Shown here piece after piece: positions 1 to 5,497 of a stretch of DNA of 11,381 nucleotides (position 1 is the first letter of the stretch; each line of letters starts with the position of its first letter). The notes beneath the pieces are model-generated. The model did no database searches, was not told where the DNA came from, and saw only the letters and a list, made by a program, of their open reading frames with translations. The stretch lies in contig JALSTO010000175.1 of assembly GCA_026983685.1 (NCBI GenBank), positions 1 through 11,381 of the forward strand, in the 5' to 3' direction. The translations under genes were made by a program, and so were the position numbers. The DNA is from Aquificaceae bacterium (GTDB lineage: Bacteria > Aquificota > Aquificia > Aquificales > Aquificaceae).

Positions 1-1
1 C

Positions 2-1066
2 AGCCTCGGGGTTGCCCAGCCTGTGGTGACCAGACTCGGGAAGGAGAGGATAATCGTTGAGCTCCCTGGCTTCCTTGACATAAACAGGGCAAAGAGGATA
101 ATAGGGAGCACAGCCTCCTTGGAGCTCAGGCTCGTTATAGACAGCTCCACATCAAGGGAAGAGCTTGAGAAGAAGCTCACAAAGGACAGGGAGATACTCC
201 CCTCCAGAGACGGTGGTGAGTGGTTTCTCCTTGACAAGGTTCCCATAGTCTCGGGCTCGGACCTGAAGACCGCCTACATAAGCAAGGATGAGTTCGGTCG
301 TCCTGCGGTCGGCTTTGAGCTCAAGAGCGAAGCTGCCGGGAAGTTTGGAGAGTTCACCTCCAAGAACATAGGAAAAAGGCTTGCCATAGTCCTTGAAAAC
401 AAGGTCGTTTCCGCTCCAGTAATAAGGAGCAGGATATCCGACAGGGGACAGATAACGGGCAACTTTACCCCTGAAGAGGTTAGGGACCTCGCCCTAATAC
501 TCCGGACTGGAGCCCTGCCCACGAGCGTAAAGATACTTCAGGAGAAGGTTGTAGGTCCTTCCCTCGGAAGGGACGCCATAAGGCAGGGTATATCCGCCGG
601 TGTAGTCGGTTTCCTCCTCCTCATAGCCATAGTGGTATTCAGGTACAAGACCGCAGGTGTTTCCGCTACCTTCTCCATACTCCTGAACGGGCTTCTCCTG
701 TGGGTTGGTCTTGCGGGTCTGGGAGCCACCCTGACCCTCCCGGGGATTGCGGGGATAATCCTGAACATGGGAATTGCGGTTGATTCAAACGTCCTTATCT
801 TTGAAAGGGTTAAGGAAGAGCTGAGGCTCGGGAACACCCTCAGGAAGGCTGTGGAGCTCGGATACAAGAGAACCCTGAGTGCGGTCTGGGATACACACAT
901 AACCCTCCTCGTTGCCTCCCTCATTTTATTCCAGTTCGGGAGCGGACCTGTGAAGGGCTTTGCCACGACCCTTGCTATAGGAACCATAGCGAGCTTTCTC
1001 TCAAACGTCTATTACGCTAAGGTTTTCCTTGACCTTCTTGCCAAGAGGAGGTGGCTCAGAGTTTAA
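2..1066 (+). CDS. secD: Protein translocase subunit SecD, C-terminal part (5' end outside window)
   Basis: SecD is an inner-membrane RND-family accessory subunit of the Sec translocon that uses the proton gradient to pull exported proteins to the periplasmic side. The reading frame is open from base 2 (reading SLGVAQPVV) with no start site, so the gene begins upstream; the GTG at 23 is an internal codon. Visible parts: the end of the periplasmic P1 region with the GKERIIVELPGF signature (about residues 6-17 counted from base 23), then LRTGALPTSVKILQE, then five hydrophobic segments (about 188-206, 215-231, 240-260, 290-305, 312-335). The hallmark LPGIAGIILNMGIAVDSNVLIFERV block lies at 239-263, including the conserved Asp of the RND core. 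The C-terminus (KRRWLRV) is normal. No secF follows; the next genes are a convergent toxin-antitoxin pair, so secF must be elsewhere. Family identification is firm. Confidence 0.96.
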   Translation, partial: SLGVAQPVVTRLGKERIIVELPGFLDINRAKRIIGSTASLELRLVIDSSTSREELEKKLTKDREILPSRDGGEWFLLDKVPIVSGSDLKTAYISKDEFGRPAVGFELKSEAAGKFGEFTSKNIGKRLAIVLENKVVSAPVIRSRISDRGQITGNFTPEEVRDLALILRTGALPTSVKILQEKVVGPSLGRDAIRQGISAGVVGFLLLIAIVVFRYKTAGVSATFSILLNGLLLWVGLAGLGATLTLPGIAGIILNMGIAVDSNVLIFERVKEELRLGNTLRKAVELGYKRTLSAVWDTHITLLVASLILFQFGSGPVKGFATTLAIGTIASFLSNVYYAKVFLDLLAKRRWLRV

Positions 1067-1097
1067 AGGGGTTCAGCAACTTTTCATTTGTTCCTTC

Positions 1098-1376
1098 CTA
1101 AAGGTTTCTTAGCCTTCTGTAAACCTCATCATCTCCGCGCTTCCCTATCAGGATGATCTTTATGGTGTCTTCTTCAACAGAATAAACTATCCTGAACTCA
1201 CCTACATCTACTCTTAAAAACTCCCTCCTTTCACCTTTTATCTTCTTGCAGTCCTGAGGATGAGGGTCTCTGGAAAGGGAAAGAAGCTTTGATGTTATCT
1301 GAACATAATGTTTCTTCTGCTTTTTCAAAGTTTCAAGAAAGTCAAGAGACCTCCGCTCAATCAGAAGCTTATACAT
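1098..1376 (-). CDS. RelE/ParE-family toxin of a type II toxin-antitoxin pair
   Basis: A 92-aa basic protein of RelE-fold size. By hand comparison with E. coli RelE, the C-terminal half (VGEFRIVYSV, then LIGKRGDDEVYRRL) matches the family core: R62, R80 and Y86 fall where RelE has its catalytic R61, R81 and Y87. RelE K52 and K54 correspond to F53 and R55 here. RelE toxins cleave mRNA in the ribosomal A site, whereas ParE relatives poison gyrase; the retained Arg/Tyr set favours the ribonuclease type, which is an inference. The ATG overlaps the antitoxin stop by 8 nt (ATGTATAA), so the pair is translationally coupled in the usual antitoxin-first order. The gene ends 31 bp from the convergent secD stop, and I see no hairpin terminator there. 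Confidence 0.9.
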   Translation of the reverse strand: MYKLLIERRSLDFLETLKKQKKHYVQITSKLLSLSRDPHPQDCKKIKGERREFLRVDVGEFRIVYSVEEDTIKIILIGKRGDDEVYRRLRNL

Positions 1377-1617
1377 TCAGAAGATCTTCGGGGGTTACCT
1401 CTTCAAACCTACCCTTTTCATAAACTATCTCAGCCATCAGTCCCCACAGTCTGTCCTCAAGGGTCTCAACTCTTTTCTTGAGAGCTTCATAGGTCTCATA
1501 GTCCACAACCACTGCGGTGGGCCTGTTTCTCTTGCTCACAACCACCTCTTCCTTGAGAGCCTTTTCAAGGTACTCACCCGACCTCTTCTTGAAATCGGAA
1601 GCACTTACCTTTACCAT
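1369..1617 (-). CDS. Phd/YefM-family antitoxin (82 aa, start moved to 1617)
   Basis: The N-terminal half shows the Phd/YefM fold: VSASDFKKRSGEYLEKAL (residues 4-21), then VVVSKRNRPTAVVVDYETYEAL (25-46), which is the DNA-binding dimerisation module. The rest (47-82) is a charged helical tail of the kind that wraps and neutralises the toxin. A longer frame reaches an ATG at 1653, adding a hydrophobic MIILIILLKLSN extension; I prefer the ATG at 1617 because the family starts with the xVSASDF strand/helix and because the added residues lie over the candidate promoter and palindrome. Antitoxins of this family usually repress their own operon, which fits the perfect inverted repeat immediately upstream (1619-1635). 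The gene begins about 40 bp after the platform-protein gene on the same strand, so some read-through from the pilus operon is possible. Confidence 0.9.
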   Translation of the reverse strand: MVKVSASDFKKRSGEYLEKALKEEVVVSKRNRPTAVVVDYETYEALKKRVETLEDRLWGLMAEIVYEKGRFEEVTPEDLLNV

Positions 1618-1618
1618 G

Positions 1619-1635
1619 TTGCTTAATTTAAGCAA
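1619..1635. promoter_or_regulatory. Candidate operator: perfect 8-1-8 palindrome at the antitoxin start
   Basis: TTGCTTAA-T-TTAAGCAA is an exact inverted repeat with a single central base, ending one base before the antitoxin ATG (1615-1617, read on the minus strand). It overlaps the proposed -10 element. Phd/YefM antitoxins bind short palindromes at this position to autorepress. The sequence match is direct; the operator role is inferred. Confidence 0.7.
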
Positions 1636-1653
1636 AATGATCAAAATAATCAA
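1625..1653 (-). promoter_or_regulatory. Candidate sigma-70-type promoter of the toxin-antitoxin pair
   Basis: On the minus strand, TTGATT (1653-1648; 4/6 to consensus) and TAAATT (1630-1625; 4/6) are separated by exactly 17 bp. The predicted start point falls at about 1618, essentially at the antitoxin ATG, so the message would be nearly leaderless. The -10 lies inside the palindrome, so a bound antitoxin would block it. The match is weak on its own, and the spacing and position are what support it. Confidence 0.45.
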
Positions 1654-1656
1654 GAT

Positions 1657-2880
1657 TTAAAACTGCCTGCCTACCTGACTAATCAGGTCGTATATGGGCA
1701 GGAGCAGGCTGACCATGATTATAGCCATAAATATCCCCACCGTTATTATCACCACCGGCTCTATTATCTTCGCTATGTTCTGGGTAATGTAATCAAGCTT
1801 GTTGTAATAGTAGCGGGATAAGTAGTCAAGCTGGTCGTCAAGCCCACCGGTCTCTTCCCCAACCGATACCATCCTGACCATCAGGGAAGGAAAGAGCCTC
1901 GTTCTTCTCATGCCTTCGCTTATGGACCCTCCGCTGGCTATGAAATCCCTTATGAAGAACATAGCCTTTTTAAAGACCCTGTTGTTGAAAGACTCTGCCA
2001 GTATGGTGAAGGTGTCGTAAAGGGACACTCCAGCAGTAACCATCAGCCTCATGTACTCGGAGAAGAAGGCGTAGTTGAAGTTGTAAAGGACGAGACCAAT
2101 TATGGGTAGTCTGAGTACAAGCTTGTCCGTCAGGTACCTAAACCTCTCACTCTTCCTCCTGAGGGCTGTAAAGAGAACCACAGAGAGAACGATGAAGATG
2201 AGAATGAGGAGAATGTAGTTTTTGACAAACTCGGAGATGTTCAGAACCGCTACAGTTATAGCTGGTAGCTGGACATTGAGACCCTTGAAGAGCTCTGCTA
2301 TCTTCGGCAGGACGTAAACGAGCCAGAATATCAGGGCTATCGTTATGGTGGTCAGCGCAAAAGCCGGGTATATGAGTGCCTGCTTTGTCTTGCTCACAAA
2401 GTCCTCTATCCTTGCATAATGCTGGGATATGTCCTTGAATATCCTGTCAAGGGAGCCGGTTTCTTCTCCTATCTTTATAAGGTTTACCGCTATCGGTCCG
2501 AGAACACTCTCGTAGCGTGCCATGGCTGAGGATATGGATTCTCCGGACTGAATCCTGTAGGCTATGTCCTCAAGCATATCCCTGATGACGGGGTTGTCCA
2601 TATCTCCCGCAAGGTCCCACAGACCGACCCCGAGGGGCACACCAGACTGGGCAAGGAGGTGCAGGTTCTCAAAGAGGTCAATGAGGTCCTTCCTCTTTAT
2701 GTTCCTTAAGTGGAGCCTTTTCCTGAGATTTCCGATGAAATCGGGTCTTTTAGATATCTTTACCGGCGTAAGGTTGAGGAAGTCAAGGAAGGACAGGAGC
2801 TGGACTTCGTTCTCAGCCTCTATATACCTTTTTACTTCCCTTCCTGCGTTGTCAACCGCCACGACAGCGTAGTAGGGCAT
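1657..2880 (-). CDS. gspF: Type II secretion / type IV pilus inner-membrane platform protein (GspF/PilC/MshG family)
   Basis: The platform protein sits in the inner membrane, couples the assembly ATPase to the growing pilin filament, and is thought to rotate or scoop pilins into the fibre. The 407 aa match the usual length. The N-terminal region (3-45) has the family's YxAVxxDxxGREVxxxIEA pattern. Two homologous T2SSF helical domains follow, each carrying the conserved GEETG motif (residues 138-142 and 341-345). Three membrane segments lie at about 170-192, 220-240 and 372-396. Its ATG overlaps the ATPase stop by one base (TGATG), so the two are translationally coupled. The C-terminus (LLLPIYDLISQVGRQF) is intact. 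GspF, PilC and MshG cannot be told apart from sequence alone; the MSHA-like partners suggest an MshG role. Confidence 0.95.
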   Translation of the reverse strand: MPYYAVVAVDNAGREVKRYIEAENEVQLLSFLDFLNLTPVKISKRPDFIGNLRKRLHLRNIKRKDLIDLFENLHLLAQSGVPLGVGLWDLAGDMDNPVIRDMLEDIAYRIQSGESISSAMARYESVLGPIAVNLIKIGEETGSLDRIFKDISQHYARIEDFVSKTKQALIYPAFALTTITIALIFWLVYVLPKIAELFKGLNVQLPAITVAVLNISEFVKNYILLILIFIVLSVVLFTALRRKSERFRYLTDKLVLRLPIIGLVLYNFNYAFFSEYMRLMVTAGVSLYDTFTILAESFNNRVFKKAMFFIRDFIASGGSISEGMRRTRLFPSLMVRMVSVGEETGGLDDQLDYLSRYYYNKLDYITQNIAKIIEPVVIITVGIFMAIIMVSLLLPIYDLISQVGRQF

Positions 2881-4538
2881 CAGCCCACCACCCTCCTCAC
2901 TTCCTCCGGAGTTGTTATACCCTTGAGCACCTTCAGAAGCCCGTCTTCCTTGAGAGTTCTCATTCCCTTCTCCTTAGCCCTTTGGAGTAGTGCAAGGGGC
3001 GGATACCCTCTCACTATCATATCCCCTATCTCTTCGTCTATCTTCAGGAGCTCAACTACAGCCTGCCTCCCGAGGTATCCAGTCCCCCTGCAATGTTCAC
3101 ATCCCCTTCCTCTGTAAAGTGTAACCAGCTCCTCTTTAACGTATTTCCCGATCATCTCGTCGGTAAATCCGAACCTTTTAAGCTCTTCCAAGCTTGCCCT
3201 ATACTCTTCTTTACAGAAAGGGCATATCTTCCTTACCAGCCTCTGAGCTGATATCGCCAGCACTCCAGAAGCTACCATATATTCCTTAACCTTGAGGTCT
3301 ATGAGTCTGGGGATCGTGCTGACCGCATCGTTGGTGTGAAGGGTGGAGAGAACAAGGTGCCCCGTTATGGCAGCCCTGACCGCCATCTCCGCAGTCTCCT
3401 CATCCCTCACCTCTCCTATCAGTATCACATCCGGGTCCTGTCTGAGGAAGTGTCTGACAGCCCTTGCAAAGGTGTATCCCGCCTTCTCATTGACCTGAGT
3501 CTGTTTTATGAAAGGGAACCTGTACTCTATAGGGTCCTCAACGGTGAGTATGTTCTTCTTGAGGGCATTTATTCTTCTCAGCGCAGCGTAAAGGGTTGTG
3601 GTCTTACCCGAGCCTGTAGGACCAGTGACGAGGAGCATCCCGTAAGGCTTTGAGATCACCTCCTCAAAATCCCTCAACGTGTCTTCCTCAAAGCCGAGGT
3701 TCTTGAGATTGAAGAGGGAGAGGTTCTTAGGCAGGAGTCTCATCACGACATTCTCACCGTAGGCGGTCGGGACCGTTGAGACCCTCACATCGTAACCCTC
3801 TCCCAGAAAGGTGTAGGAAAAACCACCATCCTGAGGTAGCCTCTGTTCGGAGATGTCCATCCCGCCGATTATCTTCACCCTTGAGACGAGGGAAGGATGT
3901 ATCTCCCTCGGTATTGAGAAGTAGTGGTGGAGAACGCCGTCTATCCTGTAAAAGATGTGAGAAGCTACCTGCTCGGGTGAAACGTGTATGTCTGTAGCTC
4001 TCTCTATTATTCCCTCATCAAGGAAGAGATCAACGAGTTTGGGAATATCAGCCTCTCCTCTGCTCGCCCTCCCTATTACCTCTTTTATCTGTTCCTCCAA
4101 AGGTCTCTCCAGCTGTTCGTAATATATCTCTATGCTCCTGAGTATGCTTTCCCTGTCCGAGACAAGAACCTCTACCTCAAGCCCCGTCTTCCTTCTGACC
4201 ATATCCACTATGTTTATGTTGAAGGGGTCAGAGACGACGAGCTTAAGCCTTCCTTCTTCCACATCAAGAGGCAGAACCTCAAGCTGTCTTGCGGTGTTCT
4301 TGTCAATGAGCCTCAGGGCGTCTGCTGAGGGGCTGTAAACCGACAGGTCCACGAACTCTCTCCCTGCCTGATGGGCTATCGCCTGAGCAAGCTCTTGCGG
4401 AGACACGAAGGAAAGGTCAATAAGAAGCTCACCAAGGCTCTTGCCGCTTAGCCTCTGTATATCAAGAGCCACCTCAAGCTGGTCCTCGGTAAGGTAGCCC
4501 AGCTCCTGAAGTAGTTCTCCCAGTTTCTTACGAGCCAT
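2880..4538 (-). CDS. gspE: Type II secretion / type IV pilus assembly ATPase (GspE/PilB/MshE family)
   Basis: This hexameric cytoplasmic ATPase powers pilin extension. Numbered from the ATG at 4538 (552 aa): an N-terminal MshEN/GspE_N domain (about 1-130), ATDIHVSPE and VKIIGGMDISEQRLPQDG of the N2 domain, Walker A GPTGSGKT (306-313), Asp box VEDPIE (333-338), Walker B ILIGEVRD (372-379), His box HLVLSTLHTND (394-404), and a four-Cys zinc site (C439, C442, C480, C483). All catalytic motifs are intact. The frame is open to an ATG at 4631, but those 31 extra residues do not resemble the family and overlap a micro-ORF in another frame; MARKKLGELLQELGYLT at 4538 is a typical MshEN start. The start has no Shine-Dalgarno and lies 2 nt after the micro-ORF stop, which suggests coupled translation. 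Confidence 0.95.
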   Translation of the reverse strand: MARKKLGELLQELGYLTEDQLEVALDIQRLSGKSLGELLIDLSFVSPQELAQAIAHQAGREFVDLSVYSPSADALRLIDKNTARQLEVLPLDVEEGRLKLVVSDPFNINIVDMVRRKTGLEVEVLVSDRESILRSIEIYYEQLERPLEEQIKEVIGRASRGEADIPKLVDLFLDEGIIERATDIHVSPEQVASHIFYRIDGVLHHYFSIPREIHPSLVSRVKIIGGMDISEQRLPQDGGFSYTFLGEGYDVRVSTVPTAYGENVVMRLLPKNLSLFNLKNLGFEEDTLRDFEEVISKPYGMLLVTGPTGSGKTTTLYAALRRINALKKNILTVEDPIEYRFPFIKQTQVNEKAGYTFARAVRHFLRQDPDVILIGEVRDEETAEMAVRAAITGHLVLSTLHTNDAVSTIPRLIDLKVKEYMVASGVLAISAQRLVRKICPFCKEEYRASLEELKRFGFTDEMIGKYVKEELVTLYRGRGCEHCRGTGYLGRQAVVELLKIDEEIGDMIVRGYPPLALLQRAKEKGMRTLKEDGLLKVLKGITTPEEVRRVVG

Positions 4539-4540
4539 AT

Positions 4541-4687
4541 TTACATAAGTGGTTGTAATATTCTCCTGTCCCAGTAGGCAAAGCCTATCACAACAGAGGT
4601 AAGGGTAGTGAATATTCCAGCTATTATCCATAGAAGGGTGTAAAGCTGGTCAAACCTCTTGTCCACCTGCTCAAACCTCTTGTTCAT
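4541..4687 (-). CDS. 48-aa coiled-coil plus membrane-helix micro-ORF ahead of the ATPase gene
   Basis: This short frame reads MNKRFEQVDKRFDQLYTLL followed by a hydrophobic stretch, about residues 18-37 (LLWIIAGIFTTLTSVVIGFA), then YWDRRILQPLM and TAA. The first part is two heptads of a coiled coil (NKRFEQV, DKRFDQL) encoded by a 21-bp DNA repeat. The predicted product is a single-span membrane protein with a short charged coil. A G-rich stretch (AGGGGGG) lies 2 nt before the ATG. The stop is 2 nt before the ATPase ATG. The frame stays open for 14 codons upstream (about 4688-4729) without a start codon, and those codons read on as coil-like sequence (GIEGLRGD), so this may be the 3' remnant of a longer member of the thermophile coiled-coil/membrane family I recall with repeated NKRFEQV units. 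Function is unknown. Coding status is likely but not proven. Confidence 0.6.
   Translation of the reverse strand: MNKRFEQVDKRFDQLYTLLWIIAGIFTTLTSVVIGFAYWDRRILQPLM
4640..4681 (-). repeat. Two tandem 21-bp units encoding coiled-coil heptads
   Basis: 4640-4660 and 4661-4681 match at 17 of 21 positions, with identical 11-bp right ends (TCAAACCTCTT on the plus strand). Each unit encodes one seven-residue coiled-coil repeat with the KRF core (NKRFEQV and DKRFDQL span the units). This is what is expected when a coiled coil grows or shrinks by heptad-unit duplication. Confidence 0.75.
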
Positions 4688-4747
4688 GTCCCCCCTAAGC
4701 CCTTCAATCCCTAAAAGCGGGCAAAATCTTCATGACTTTTAATTCTA

Positions 4748-4776
4748 TATAAAACAGAGCTTGCAGGTCATACCAA
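4748..4776 (-). promoter_or_regulatory. Weak candidate promoter ahead of the micro-ORF and ATPase
   Basis: On the minus strand, TTGGTA (4776-4771) and TTTATA (4753-4748) are 17 bp apart in the 158-bp gap between the pilin stop and the micro-ORF. The gap is otherwise AT-rich with no clear hairpin. The match is modest; the micro-ORF, ATPase and platform genes could equally be read through from the pilin promoter. Confidence 0.3.
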
Positions 4777-4845
4777 AGGCTACCTGACGAGGTTTGCCAA
4801 GCTTCTTGTGAGTTGTACAATGGTAAATCTTATATCTGCTCAGTA

Positions 4846-5406
4846 TCACATTCTGAAACATAAAGTATAGGAGTTAGCATGATTGTATGTCGTATCTGTT
4901 GAATCTCCCTGAATTGAACCTGAACTGGGAATGCCATCATCATTTTGTCTGTCTATTATTTCAGCAATATCTCCAGGCATGTTCGTGAAACATATGGTAT
5001 GTCCAGAAAGGTTGTAGTCGTTATAGTTAACGTATATTCTCCCACTATATGAATGAGTGGGGTGGTTTTGCCCCGAACCTGTCAATATACCTGCACATCT
5101 CATATGTTCCCAATATTTCCCTGTTGTGGCTGTGTCTTCGTCATCCATTCTTCCATCCCCATCCCCATTTGCCGTAGCACATCCGCTAAATCTCGTTGTG
5201 GCATTCGGGTCATCTCCGGGTAGAAAATCATACCTTTCCTGATAGGTATATATAGCGGCAACTATGCTTTTGTAATCATTAACGAGCCTCTTAATCTTTG
5301 CGTTTGCTATGATTTCCTGCCCCTTCAAAACCGCTCCCAGTATTATCCCTATTATCACGAGAACAATCGCAAGCTCAATGAGGGTGAAACCTTTATCTCT
5401 CCTCAT
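4846..5406 (-). CDS. Type IV prepilin-like protein with EF-hand-like loop
   Basis: A 186-aa filament subunit. It has a short basic leader MRRDKG, a class III cleavage site before Phe, then FTLIELAIVLVIIGIILGAV with Glu at mature position 5, the membrane/filament helix. Prepilin peptidase would cut after Gly6 and methylate Phe. The globular part has four Cys (76, 104, 139, 183), enough for two disulfides, and an acidic loop NGDGDGRMDDED (80-91) that fits the EF-hand spacing of ligand residues at 1, 3, 5, 9 and 12. The ATG has a perfect AAGGAGGT ribosome site 6 nt upstream, the strongest in the window, consistent with an abundant product and therefore perhaps the major pilin. It is the first gene of the minus-strand pilus operon. 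The C-terminal YTLCFRM looks complete. MshA/GspG-like is a role guess, not an orthology call. Confidence 0.93.
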   Translation of the reverse strand: MRRDKGFTLIELAIVLVIIGIILGAVLKGQEIIANAKIKRLVNDYKSIVAAIYTYQERYDFLPGDDPNATTRFSGCATANGDGDGRMDDEDTATTGKYWEHMRCAGILTGSGQNHPTHSYSGRIYVNYNDYNLSGHTICFTNMPGDIAEIIDRQNDDGIPSSGSIQGDSTDTTYNHANSYTLCFRM

Positions 5407-5412
5407 GGTGCT

Positions 5413-5420
5413 ACCTCCTT
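5413..5420 (-). promoter_or_regulatory. Consensus ribosome binding site of the prepilin gene
   Basis: AAGGAGGT on the minus strand, 6 nt before the ATG at 5406. It is a full-length match to the anti-Shine-Dalgarno and fixes the pilin start. It contrasts with the divergent mshI-like gene, which has no such site. Confidence 0.85.
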
Positions 5421-5434
5421 CAAGGTTAGTAAAT

Positions 5435-5464
5435 ATTATCGGTCATTTCGCCGGTTTTTTTCAA
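5435..5464 (-). promoter_or_regulatory. Candidate promoter of the prepilin operon
   Basis: On the minus strand, TTGAAA (5464-5459; 5/6 to the -35 consensus) and GATAAT (5440-5435; 5/6 to the -10) are separated by 18 bp. This would give a leader of roughly 20 nt carrying the consensus ribosome site. The -35 shares its bases with that proposed for the divergent operon. Confidence 0.65.
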
Positions 5465-5486
5465 GCAGGGCTTTCTGCAGTATAAT
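5458..5486 (+). promoter_or_regulatory. Candidate promoter of the mshI-like to pilin operon, near-leaderless
   Basis: A perfect -10, TATAAT, lies at 5481-5486. With 17-bp spacing the -35 falls on the T-rich 5458-5463, a poor match, so an activator or an extended T-tract contact may be needed. Transcription would start near 5493, only about 5 nt before the ATG at 5498, and no Shine-Dalgarno is visible. Confidence 0.55.
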
Positions 5487-5497
5487 TCAGCTCAAAT

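Noticed and set aside
23..25. GTG as a true start of a short SecD
   Set aside because: The frame is open to the window edge and the upstream residues (SLGVAQP) continue the SecD consensus.
538..987. 149-residue minus-strand frame opposite secD
   Set aside because: It lies fully within the conserved membrane region of secD and shows no protein-like signature.
1067..1097. Terminator between secD and the toxin gene
   Set aside because: I could find no stable inverted repeat followed by a T run in either direction in the 31-bp gap.
1618..1653. Longer antitoxin start at 1653 adding 12 hydrophobic residues
   Set aside because: The added residues lie over the likely promoter and palindrome and do not belong to the Phd/YefM fold; the ATG at 1617 gives the standard N-terminus.
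2564..4338. Several plus-strand open frames opposite the ATPase and platform genes
   Set aside because: They are antisense to strongly conserved coding sequence, have no family features and show biased Ser/Arg/Leu compositions typical of shadow frames.
4688..4845. Structured RNA or riboswitch in the gap between pilin and micro-ORF
   Set aside because: The 158-bp gap shows no convincing paired elements or known aptamer pattern by eye, only a weak promoter candidate.
4745..4861. 38-residue frame overlapping the end of the pilin gene (ends MTCKLCFI)
   Set aside because: It has no ribosome site of its own, no recognisable feature, and starts inside the pilin in another frame. The pilin C-terminus looks complete, so a frameshift is not needed.
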